NCBI GenBank assembly: GCA_023437225.1
Contig: JAEZGS010000002.1
Coordinates: 1 to 17,902 of the forward strand
DNA length: 17,902 nucleotides
From: Bacteroidota bacterium
GTDB lineage: Bacteria > Bacteroidota > Bacteroidia > Chitinophagales > Chitinophagaceae
Direction of reading: 5' to 3'
The number at the start of each line of letters is the position of its first letter. The stretch's first letter is position 1. This document shows positions 7,213 to 15,491 of the stretch, piece after piece. A model generated the notes under the pieces. That model was given only the letters and a program-made list of their open reading frames with translations, had not been told where the DNA came from and made no database searches. A program made the position numbers and the translations under genes.

Positions 7213-7382
7213 AGCTAGTTGCATCCATGCGACGCTGATGCGCCGCAGTCCGGGCCCGTTGGAGCCGCAACAAAGGGTCCGATTTAGATTAGCCGTAGCG
7301 TTGCTTCGAATTAATAACCGAAGTATCGAAGTGCTCGATAGCGCGCGTTGCAACATTCGAGCGCCGTTTCGGGAGATGGGTG
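7213..7382. other. Leader region of the Ala/Pro-rich secreted protein gene
   Basis: Non-coding as far as I can see. With the relic at 6984-7212 and the 6849-6983 stretch (no recognisable gene), it completes the 534-bp gap between the short helical protein and the secreted protein. A GGGAG Shine-Dalgarno about 9 bases before the ATG at 7383 marks its right end. Possible further traces of the dehydrogenase relic up to about 7250 are too weak to claim. Confidence 0.4.
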
Positions 7383-7799
7383 ATGGAAACGGGATTCCGT
7401 CGTTACGCACTGGCTGCGGGCGCAGCCGCTCTTCTCTCGGCGCAAGCCGCTTATGCTGCTCCAACGCCACGCGCGCAGGCGGTCGATCCGCTCGTCGCGC
7501 TAAGCATCTTCGGCACGGCGCAATCCAGCGCGAACGTTTGCGCTGCGGGGACTGCCGCTGCTGGCGCTGCCGCGACCGCCGCCCAGGGCGCCGCAGGCTG
7601 CGTCCTCCCGGTCAACGCGCCTCCGCCACCGGCTCCGGTCGTCAGCGAAGTTATCCCGCCGCCTCCGCCGCCTGCCCCGGCCTTCAGCCCGCTGCTCGGC
7701 CTGCTGGGCGCGCTCGGGGTCATCGCCCTGGCTGCTGCCCTGGCTGCGAGCGGCGGTGGTGACTCGAGCGGCGACCTGACACCGGTCAGCCCGGCTTAG
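7383..7799 (+). CDS. Secreted or membrane-anchored Ala/Pro-rich protein, unknown function
   Basis: Predicted 138 residues from the ATG at 7383, with GGGAG about 9 bases upstream; the adjoining GTG at 7380 is less likely. A signal peptide with a basic n-region and hydrophobic core ends in AQAAYA (cleavage around residue 24-25). The mature part is Ala/Gly-rich with two cysteines (NVC and GCVLP), then has two proline blocks (APPPPAPV and IPPPPPPAPA). It ends in a hydrophobic helix (LLGLLGALGVIALAAALAA) with a short acidic tail GGGDSSGD. The tail is acidic, not Arg-rich, so it is not a PEP-CTERM/exosortase signal. This layout suggests an envelope protein spanning a wall or periplasmic layer. It is followed by a strong terminator. 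Confidence 0.75.
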   Translation: METGFRRYALAAGAAALLSAQAAYAAPTPRAQAVDPLVALSIFGTAQSSANVCAAGTAAAGAAATAAQGAAGCVLPVNAPPPPAPVVSEVIPPPPPPAPAFSPLLGLLGALGVIALAAALAASGGGDSSGDLTPVSPA

Positions 7800-7821
7800 G
7801 CGGACTGTCGAGGACCCATAA

Positions 7822-7848
7822 AAAAGGGCGGCCCCAGGCCGCCCTTTT
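7822..7848. terminator. Bidirectional Rho-independent terminator
   Basis: A perfect 12-bp stem (AAAAGGGCGGCC at 7822-7833 pairing with GGCCGCCCTTTT at 7837-7848) around a 3-base loop, with an A-tract on one side and a T-tract on the other. It lies between the convergent genes ending at 7799 (plus) and 7869 (minus) and can terminate both. Confidence 0.92.
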
Positions 7849-7868
7849 CGTTTCTCGACGCGCGATGC

Positions 7869-8267
7869 TCAGCCGCGCTCGCCGCCGCTCCGCTGCGTCG
7901 GCGGGTTTGTCGACTGCGGCATGAAAGTTGAAACCTGCTGGCAGCTGCTCGTCAGCGCGACCTGGCGCCCGGCCTGGAACGGCTGCGAATAGGGGAAGCA
8001 TTCCTGGCCGCCGTTTGCGCTGAGGCACAGCATGTTGTTGGCGGCCGACCAGGTTCCGGGCACGGCCGTGCCGCTGGGGGTCATGATCGTAGCGGTTCCG
8101 TCGGCGTTGAACGTGATAGCGTCGACCACCCCGTTCGTCTGCACCTGAACCGTCTGGCCCGCGATCTCGGAACCCGGAACCCACGGAGCCTGCGCAATCG
8201 CGACGCCCGCGGACGCAACCGCGATGACGCTCGCCAACGCCAGTTTCGGCATAGTGAATCTGCCCAT
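7869..8267 (-). CDS. Small exported protein, unknown function
   Basis: Predicted 132 residues from the ATG at 8267, preceded by an excellent AAGGAGG 8-9 bases upstream. The signal peptide (MPKLALASVIAVASAGVAIA, cleaved near residue 25) is followed by a periplasmic or secreted domain of about 105 residues. The mature part has short strand-like stretches (VQVQTNGVVDAITFNADGTA, then TIMTPSGTAVPGTWSAANN) and three cysteines (MLCLS, QECFP, SSCQQ). This looks like a small beta-barrel or lipocalin-like fold with a possible disulphide, but I cannot name a family. It is transcribed in the same direction as trmFO, 63 bases downstream of it, and shares the bidirectional terminator at 7822-7848. Confidence 0.8.
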   Translation of the reverse strand: MGRFTMPKLALASVIAVASAGVAIAQAPWVPGSEIAGQTVQVQTNGVVDAITFNADGTATIMTPSGTAVPGTWSAANNMLCLSANGGQECFPYSQPFQAGRQVALTSSCQQVSTFMPQSTNPPTQRSGGERG

Positions 8268-8330
8268 TACGTCGCCCTCCTTATCAAAACCATCGGCGCG
8301 CCGCAGACATAACAGATTTCGCGAAGTTGT

Positions 8331-9707
8331 TTATACACTTGCAGCCGGTTCGATCTCGCGTTGATGCCGGGTGTCGCTGAAATGAATGTGGCTTCCAACT
8401 GCGGTCAGCCAACTGTCGAAACAAGCTCGCGCCCGCGCGGTAAACTGCTTCTTCCGATCAACCTTTTTCGAGCGTCCCGGCAGTGGCGGCATCAGGCCGA
8501 AATTGACGTTCATGGGCTGGAATGTGTCAGCATCCGCCCCGCCGGTGATGTGCCCAAGTAGCGCGCCGATCGCACTCTCCGCTGGGGGAGATTCCAGCAC
8601 TTCGCCCTTGAGCTCGGCCGCCGCGAAACGCCCCGCGATCAGGCCTATCGATGCGCTTTCGACATAGCCTTCGCAACCCGTGATCTGGCCCGCGAAGCGG
8701 ATGTTCGGCTTCGATTTCAGCCGAAGCTGCCCATCCAGCAAACGCGGCGAATTGATGAAGCTGTTGCGGTGGATTCCGCCGAGCCGGGCGAATTCCGCAT
8801 TCTCGAGGCCGGGAATCGTCCGGAAGATCCGGACCTGCTCGCCGTGCTTCAGCTTGGTCTGGAATCCGACCATGTTCCACAACGTGCCGAGCGCATTGTC
8901 TTGCCGAAGCTGGACGACCGCATGCGGCCAGCGGCCCGTGCGCGGATTGTCGAGGCCAACCGGCTTCATCGGGCCATGCCGAAGCGTTTCCGCTCCCCGC
9001 TCGGCCATGACCTCGATGGGCATGCAGCCCTCGAAATATGGCGTGTCGCGCTCCCAATCCTTGAATTCGGTCTTCTCTCCCCGGAGCAGCGCCTCAACGA
9101 ATGCTTCATACTGCTCCTTGTCCATCGGGCAGTTGATATAATCCTTGCCCCCCTTGTCCCACCGGGTCGCCATCCACGGGATCTCCATGTCGATACTGTC
9201 CTTGTGGACGATCGGCGCGATCGCATCGAAGAACGCAAGCGCGCCCTCCCCCGTCTCCGCGGCAATCGCGTCCGCAAGGGCCGACCCAGTCAGCGGGCCG
9301 CTAGCGATAATCGCCGGGTGATCGGGCAGTGTATCGACGCGCTCGCGCACCACGTCGATTTTCGGATGGTTTTCGATAGCGAGCGTGACCTCGGTGGCGA
9401 AGGCTTCGCGGTCGACCGCAAGCGCGGAACCCGCGGGCACGCGATGTTTGTCGGCGCACCGCATGATCAGCGAATCGAGCGCGCGCATTTCCTGATGAAG
9501 GAGCCCGACGGCATTGTGCTCGGCATCGTCGGAGCGGAAACTGTTCGAGCAGACCATCTCCGCCAGGCGATCTGTTTCGTGCGCTGGAGTGGTGTCGCCG
9601 CCTCCGCGCATTTCCGAAAGACGCACGGTGAAACCGGCGTTGGCGAGTTGCCAGGCGGCCTCGCTGCCAGCCAGTCCGCCGCCGATGATGGCAATGTCGA
9701 AGCTCAT
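8331..9707 (-). CDS. trmFO: Methylenetetrahydrofolate--tRNA-(uracil-5-)-methyltransferase TrmFO
   Basis: FAD- and folate-dependent enzyme that makes 5-methyluridine at position 54 of the tRNA T-loop, in the cytoplasm. Predicted 458 residues, the usual length. The FAD-binding glycine motif IIGGGLAGSEAA lies at residues 7-18. MVCSNSF places Cys53 exactly at the position of the catalytic/FAD-linked cysteine known in Bacillus subtilis TrmFO, and FEGCMPIE gives the second conserved cysteine (Cys228). GQITGCEGYVESASIGL and the NVNFGLMPPLP stretch are also typical. The start at 9707 was chosen because the FAD motif then sits at the N-terminus; a 31-codon extension to 9800 overlaps the upstream gene and is implausible. 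Only 7 bases separate it from the dehydrogenase stop. Confidence 0.97.
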   Translation of the reverse strand: MSFDIAIIGGGLAGSEAAWQLANAGFTVRLSEMRGGGDTTPAHETDRLAEMVCSNSFRSDDAEHNAVGLLHQEMRALDSLIMRCADKHRVPAGSALAVDREAFATEVTLAIENHPKIDVVRERVDTLPDHPAIIASGPLTGSALADAIAAETGEGALAFFDAIAPIVHKDSIDMEIPWMATRWDKGGKDYINCPMDKEQYEAFVEALLRGEKTEFKDWERDTPYFEGCMPIEVMAERGAETLRHGPMKPVGLDNPRTGRWPHAVVQLRQDNALGTLWNMVGFQTKLKHGEQVRIFRTIPGLENAEFARLGGIHRNSFINSPRLLDGQLRLKSKPNIRFAGQITGCEGYVESASIGLIAGRFAAAELKGEVLESPPAESAIGALLGHITGGADADTFQPMNVNFGLMPPLPGRSKKVDRKKQFTARARACFDSWLTAVGSHIHFSDTRHQREIEPAASV

Positions 9708-9714
9708 CGTCCCT

Positions 9715-10974
<1,260 letters not shown>

Positions 10975-11372
10975 TGCGATCCTCCCGCGCGCCAATGACT
11001 GGCTTTAGCCAGCCTGCAACCACCGCCCGAATTGCATTTGCACACGGGTCGAACAATTCAATCCTTTACGCCAACGATTAGCTTTCCGCGGTGACGCGAT
11101 CGTCGAGAAACTCCACAGCGAGCGGCCTCAGGTCCGAAGATATTTCCGCCCGAACAACATTTCCGCAAGATGTGTTCCTTGCGATGACGGGACCGACGGA
11201 GACTGACGCACCATCGGTCTGATGGCGTCAGGCTGAACAGCCCCCTTGTTCCAGTGCGCACATGAGCGCTCAATATCCGCCCGGTACAAAAAGCCGCCAC
11301 GCAGCAATGATGGAGTCGGATCAACGCACGATGGCCGGGGCATGTCCGCGCATGCCGCCGCCTCTTGGCAGC
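10975..11372. other. Junction between dehydrogenase operon and phage-derived block; possible gene remnant
   Basis: 398 bp without a confident gene. The dehydrogenase promoter should lie in its left half. On the minus strand, 11078-11227 is a 49-codon frame with no start that reads like a protein C-terminus (VGPVIARNTSCGNVVRAE and LRPLAVEFLDDRVTAES); it may be the end of a truncated gene. A second frame (11128-11376, TTG start overlapping the ERF stop as TTGA) could encode an 82-residue protein, but its composition is unconvincing. No att-like repeat or tRNA was found here. Confidence 0.4.
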
Positions 11373-12101
11373 TCAAGCCGCGCTCTCAGTCGCACGGCCG
11401 GCACCATTCTTCTTTCGCCTCTGCGAAGAGCCAGCTTGCGAAGCCAGCCTGCTCGGGCGCTTAAGCTCGGCAAGTCGGGCGGCAATCGCCTCACCAACTT
11501 GCCCGTAAAGCTCTGGCCGGCTGCGCTGCAGTGCAGAAAGTCGCTGCCGGCGCCTTGCCAGCAGTCGCTCGATGGCGTCTCCGGTTTCACAGCTGTTCGC
11601 GATGTCGACGACCTCCATCGACCAGCTCTCCCAACCCTCCGGCGGCTCGGGCGACGGAGTGGCTGAGACGTGCTGTTCAGGGATTAGCCGCGGCGAGCAG
11701 CTATCAGTCTCCTCCCGCGGCACCGGAATGCAAAAGGCTTGCAAGATTGCCGATTTGTACGCCGCCGACATGGCCTTCGCCGTACCCTTATCGCTGTCGT
11801 CAATCGCCTCGCCAAAGCTTTCGATACTGTGAGCCGACCCGTCGATGGCGCTTACAAGATCGAAGGCGACCCGAAGGACAACACGCTGGTCTGCCCCCCT
11901 TCCACCGATTGCCTCTCGCTCCAGCACCCTCGGCAGAATGCAAAGCTTGTGCGATGCAAGCAGCGGTGCGAGCGCTTTTACGACATCGTCGATGCCGCGA
12001 TAGCTATAATCGCCCTGTTCGCTGCGATGTGATTTGGCGATGCCGCTTTCCGCAAATGCTTCCGCAACGCCGTTGATGGCATGGTAAACGAGCGCGCTCA
12101 C
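11373..12101 (-). CDS. ERF-family single-strand annealing protein
   Basis: Phage recombinase that coats single-stranded DNA and anneals complementary strands (ERF superfamily, PF04404). Predicted 242 residues from a GTG at 12101. The N-terminal 120 residues carry the family pattern: YSYRGIDDVVKALAPLLASH, then VVLRVAFDLVSAIDGS, then GEAIDDSDKGTAKAMSAAYK and SAILQAFCIPV. The rest is a variable tail with a Pro/Glu linker, a helical segment (AIERLLARRRQRLSALQ) and a basic Ser/Arg-rich end. Its GTG overlaps the stop of the exonuclease gene by four bases (GTGA), so the exonuclease and annealing protein are made together, as in Red-type recombination pairs. Confidence 0.9.
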   Translation of the reverse strand: MSALVYHAINGVAEAFAESGIAKSHRSEQGDYSYRGIDDVVKALAPLLASHKLCILPRVLEREAIGGRGADQRVVLRVAFDLVSAIDGSAHSIESFGEAIDDSDKGTAKAMSAAYKSAILQAFCIPVPREETDSCSPRLIPEQHVSATPSPEPPEGWESWSMEVVDIANSCETGDAIERLLARRRQRLSALQRSRPELYGQVGEAIAARLAELKRPSRLASQAGSSQRRKKNGAGRATESAA

Positions 12102-12958
12102 GCGTTGTGCTGCCGGATTGAAATCGCGCCCGACTTGCTCCGCTTCGCCTCAATGCCGTGCCCGAACGCGCGCCCGACATCCTCCTCGACAAGTCCCTTC
12201 ACGATGTTTGTCGCGGCCTGGTAGAGCTTTGCTGCCTCGCGGTTCTCAAGCCAATCGGCAGCAGCGGCAGCCCAGGTATTATTGCCCTCCAGGCACACCT
12301 CGCGCGTCCCAATCGGTCGCGGCGGAGGCGGCGGAGGCGGCGGCACTGGTTCGTTCCCGGTGATGACGCACTGCCAGAAAGTTTCTTCGGCTTCGAGGAG
12401 CTCGAGTTGGTAAAGCCAGTCCGCTGCAATTTCGATCAGCTCGTACCTGTGGTTTCCAAATATCACCGAGAGCAATCCGCTCTCAGCTCCGGTCACGGCC
12501 ATGTTGTGCTGGAGTTGCGGCATGTAGCGGGCAACCACCTCATCGCTCGTTGCAAAGGCGTTGGTGTGCTTGGCTTCCCAAACTGCTGAGCGCCGTTCGA
12601 CGAAGCCATCAAGCGTGCAGCGCCGCCAATAGTGACGGTCGCATTGAACCACTTCGCCGACCCTGGTCACTTCTTCGTCCATCACGCGGCCGAACCACTG
12701 CCGATTAAACGGCTCGGTCCAGCAGCCAAGCATCACTGCAAGGTTGGATGACAAGTCCGGCGCTTCAGCCTCGCCGCGCTTCTCGAGCCAAAGCTCACGA
12801 ATGCGGTTGCAATCTCCGGAGAAAATCGCGTTCGCGTCGCTACCACCGACGCCACGCTTCCGATCGGCCACGCTCGTCGTTGAAAGCGTAACGTCCTTTA
12901 GCTGCGGCCATGAATGAGCCTGCGAATCGGTGAATTTCTCTAAGGAAACCGGTGACAT
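12098..12958 (-). CDS. YqaJ/lambda-exonuclease-type phage recombination nuclease
   Basis: 5'-3' double-strand DNA exonuclease that prepares 3' tails for the annealing protein. Predicted 286 residues from the ATG at 12958, with GGAGG 9 bases upstream; a TTG nine bases further up has no usable Shine-Dalgarno. PD-(D/E)xK motifs are intact: GVGGSDANAIF (residues 36-46), LGCWTEP (Glu82), CTLDGF (Asp117) and WEAKHT (Glu128, Lys130), followed by YMPQLQHNMAVTG, the conserved YqaJ helix. Residues 206-213 are eight prolines in a row, a linker to a C-terminal Ala/Glu-rich helical region of unknown role. Operon partner of the ERF gene. Confidence 0.9.
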   Translation of the reverse strand: MSPVSLEKFTDSQAHSWPQLKDVTLSTTSVADRKRGVGGSDANAIFSGDCNRIRELWLEKRGEAEAPDLSSNLAVMLGCWTEPFNRQWFGRVMDEEVTRVGEVVQCDRHYWRRCTLDGFVERRSAVWEAKHTNAFATSDEVVARYMPQLQHNMAVTGAESGLLSVIFGNHRYELIEIAADWLYQLELLEAEETFWQCVITGNEPVPPPPPPPPRPIGTREVCLEGNNTWAAAAADWLENREAAKLYQAATNIVKGLVEEDVGRAFGHGIEAKRSKSGAISIRQHNA

Positions 12959-13515
12959 GAGCCACAACCTCCATCATTTGGACGGTTGTGTGTTTGCTCT
13001 GTAACCACCGGAAGTGAAGTGAGAAAAGTAAGTGTTTAGAACTAGTTGGCCGGTGGATTGCGGGAATTGTGGGGACATCTCTCAAGTTATCCAGCAAACG
13101 TTCGAGTTCTCGAGAAGCGGAAAGAACTGAATTTCAGGTTTCAAAAGCGGGGTTTCTCCGCGCAGCTGGAAGTTTGCTCATACTTTCCGCGAGCCTATCG
13201 TGGCACGCAGGCGCGGCCGCCATCTAGATTCTCTTGTCTTAGCACTCATCTTCCCCAATGGTTTTCCATATTGGCCGGATTTGTATATTTTGTGCGGCGG
13301 GCACCCACAAACACGGCGTGTCAGCGGGTCGACGGTGGCAAAAAGAGGGCCCGCGCGTGAATCAACTGGAGATTTGCACCGGGTGCGAGCACGTCTGCGC
13401 CACGCAGCTCCATCGCTCGGGCACTCGGCACGCCCTTCGGTGGCAAGATTGCATCGGGCGCCGCAACATTACTGCAAGGTTGGTGCCAGTGAGCGCAATC
13501 ACGTTTACATCGCCA
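12959..13515. other. Gene-poor stretch inside the phage block
   Basis: 557 bp between the DUF5681 gene and the exonuclease gene, probably carrying the promoter of the exonuclease-ERF pair. A minus-strand frame is open from 13468 to 13178 (96 codons including stop; contains VDPLTRRVCGCPPHKIYKSG) but has no usable start until its last 30 codons, so I do not call it. The DUF5681 stop forms TGATG with an ATG that is followed by a stop after three codons, which could mark the start of a gene lost to mutation. Plus-strand frames here run on into the antisense of DUF5681 and are not convincing. Confidence 0.4.
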
Positions 13516-14130
13516 TCAGTGCCCCTCTTCGGGACCTCTGAGGAGCGTTCCCGGCCCGTCGGGATCAGGCGGATGATCGGCACGCTCAATGATGATGTGT
13601 CCATCGGGGCCTCGTGTGACCCGGTACATTCCCTCCGAAGGCCGATCATACTCCTTGTCAATGATACTCTTATAGCCTTGTACCGGCTCCCATCCCAGTG
13701 CTCGGGCAAGCAACCCACCAAACAGCCTAAACTCATCGTTAGTGAACACCGAGTAATCCAGAGTGGGCGGGGTTTCCTCTGAGCTGAAGCGCATCAACAG
13801 CCCGTATCCATATTCCAGCATGGCGGGCGAGCTGCTTTTCGAGAGAATGGCCTCCAGCACCCGCTCGGCATAAACCTCGAATGCGGTCATACTCACTGAC
13901 TTCCCTTCCTTGGAGACGGTCAGCTTTTTCTTCAATCGCTTCCGGATGGCTGCTTCCAGATTGGTGATGCCCTTGGGACGCCCCGGGCCTCCTGGATTGT
14001 TCTTGCGGAACTGGCCCCGAACCGGCGGGTTCCCAAATCCGCCTTTGTTGTTGGCCTGGTAATGCGGCGACAGCGACTTGCGACGTCGCCGCTTCTTAGG
14101 GGATCCCCTGTTCGTGTCGTCCTTATCCAC
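13516..14130 (-). CDS. DUF5681 domain protein
   Basis: Predicted 204 residues from a GTG at 14130; a GGAG eight bases upstream supports this start. A highly basic N-terminus (KKRRRRKS) is followed at residues 39-57 by GQFRKNNPGGPGRPKGITN, the DUF5681 signature of a GQF-K-x-N-PGG-GRPKG core, then a basic helix (AAIRKRLKKKLTV). The rest is mostly helical with an acidic, Pro-rich C-terminus. DUF5681 proteins occur in phage and mobile-element contexts, commonly beside ParB-methyltransferase fusions; their biochemical role is not established as far as I know, and DNA binding is likely from charge. It starts 2 bases after the methyltransferase stop and is surely in the same operon. Confidence 0.85.
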   Translation of the reverse strand: MDKDDTNRGSPKKRRRRKSLSPHYQANNKGGFGNPPVRGQFRKNNPGGPGRPKGITNLEAAIRKRLKKKLTVSKEGKSVSMTAFEVYAERVLEAILSKSSSPAMLEYGYGLLMRFSSEETPPTLDYSVFTNDEFRLFGGLLARALGWEPVQGYKSIIDKEYDRPSEGMYRVTRGPDGHIIIERADHPPDPDGPGTLLRGPEEGH

Positions 14131-14132
14131 TG

Positions 14133-15452
14133 TCAGTGCTCCACCTCGTTCGAGCGCTCTTTCGCGAGCGCCGTGAAAGTCTTGCCGCTCTGGTGCACCG
14201 GCTCTTCTCCAGTGGTCTCCGCGATCCGGGAGACAGCAAGATCCACGTAGTGGGGGTCGAGCTCGATTCCGACACCGACCCGACCGGTCATGTGGGCAGC
14301 GAGAATCGTCGTTCCCGATCCGAGGAAGGCGTCAAGCACCAGCGCGTTGCGATCTGTGCAATCGAGGATCGCATCCGCGATCATAGACTCGTTCTTGCAG
14401 GTCGGATGCAGCTGCAGCTTTTCGCGCTGGGCTCCGAAAGCCGACGGCGCATCGTAGCGCCACACATTGGTGCGATTACGCCCGTAGATACCCATTTTCA
14501 CATTGTCACGCGACTTTCCTCCTGGAGCTCGGAAGACGCAAACAAGCTCGTGCTGGCTCCTCCACGGGGATCCCATGCGTCCCGACTGCTTTACCCAGAC
14601 GCACATGTTGACGAGCTCGCCGACCCATTTTTTGCCTGCCGCGATCATGACGTCCACGGAGCGCCAATCGATGAACTGGAACATCAGCGCGCCGGGAATG
14701 CAGTGGGCGGCCTGATTGGCAACAACCGTGTGCGTGAAGGCCTTGAACTCACCCGACGACATCTCTCCGGCGCATTCTACGAAATCCGGGTGTCGAACCC
14801 GTCCCTTGCCGGAGATGAAGCGGGCAGCAAGGTTCCACGGCTGATCCGAGATGACCGCCTCGGCTTTCCGTCCGTTCAGAACCGCAGCAAAGGTCGCGGG
14901 ATCCTTCGAGTCGCCACATGCCACGGCATGCGGCCCGATGTTGAAGATGTCACCCACTCGCGCCACTGCCGGCGAACTGCGGTCCGGTTCGGCTGCCACC
15001 GGTGTTGAGACCGGCTCGGTCCCCGCACCGAGGATCAGGCTGTCAACTTCGCCCGTTTCAAAGCCAATCTCAATTGGATCGAAACCGAGCTCCACTGACG
15101 TGAGCAACTCGAGCTCTGACGTAAGCAGTTGGATGGACCACTGCCCCTTCGCCGCGATTGCATTGTCAGCAATTCGATATGCCCGTCTCTCCGATTCGCT
15201 TAGGTGGGGGAGAACGATGGCAGGGATCGATTCCAGGCCCATGCGCCTGGAGACGATGACGCGAGCATGACCTGCGATCACCTCACCGCTCTTGGCGACC
15301 AGAACGGGGCTCATGTGCCTGAAGCGACGAAAGCTTGCTTCGAGCATCGCCAGCTGGCGCTCGGGATGCAATTTGGGATTGTTGTCGGACAGATGGACTT
15401 GATCGAGCGGGAGCTCGATCTGGGGGCACTTCTCAAGATTGATGCGACGCAA
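14133..15452 (-). CDS. ParB N-terminal domain fused to beta-class DNA methyltransferase
   Basis: Predicted 439 residues from a TTG at 15452, supported by AGGAGG 5-6 bases upstream. Residues 14-100 are a ParB/Srx-like domain (LDQVHLSDNNPKLHP, then GEVIAGHARVIVSRRMGL). Residues about 165-410 are an N6-adenine/N4-cytosine methyltransferase in beta order. Motif IV region AVISDQPWNL comes first (Asp203 to Trp206), then HPTCKNESMIADAIL (about 349-363), then the AdoMet-binding DAFLGSGTT (374-382) and VGIELDP. Motif IV is DQPW, not the usual DPPY, so the second position is Gln and the aromatic is Trp. No restriction endonuclease is adjacent, so this is an orphan phage-type modification enzyme, if active. 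It follows the 340-residue gene by 39 bases. Confidence 0.88.
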   Translation of the reverse strand: MRRINLEKCPQIELPLDQVHLSDNNPKLHPERQLAMLEASFRRFRHMSPVLVAKSGEVIAGHARVIVSRRMGLESIPAIVLPHLSESERRAYRIADNAIAAKGQWSIQLLTSELELLTSVELGFDPIEIGFETGEVDSLILGAGTEPVSTPVAAEPDRSSPAVARVGDIFNIGPHAVACGDSKDPATFAAVLNGRKAEAVISDQPWNLAARFISGKGRVRHPDFVECAGEMSSGEFKAFTHTVVANQAAHCIPGALMFQFIDWRSVDVMIAAGKKWVGELVNMCVWVKQSGRMGSPWRSQHELVCVFRAPGGKSRDNVKMGIYGRNRTNVWRYDAPSAFGAQREKLQLHPTCKNESMIADAILDCTDRNALVLDAFLGSGTTILAAHMTGRVGVGIELDPHYVDLAVSRIAETTGEEPVHQSGKTFTALAKERSNEVEH

Positions 15453-15491
15453 TTCTTCCTCCTGCGACTAGGAGGAAGACCATCTATCTTG

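Noticed and set aside
7383..7799. C-terminal hydrophobic helix of the Pro-rich protein as a PEP-CTERM/exosortase sorting signal
   Set aside because: No PEP motif before the helix, and the residues after it are acidic where exosortase signals end in arginines.
13258..13782. A 174-codon plus-strand frame with several cysteines (CTGCEHVC), suggestive of a zinc-binding protein
   Set aside because: Its second half is antisense to DUF5681 and the cysteine spacing does not make two full metal-binding pairs. I treat it as chance.
14136..15008. A 290-codon plus-strand frame opposite the ParB-methyltransferase
   Set aside because: Antisense to clear methyltransferase motifs and without domain features; a composition artefact.
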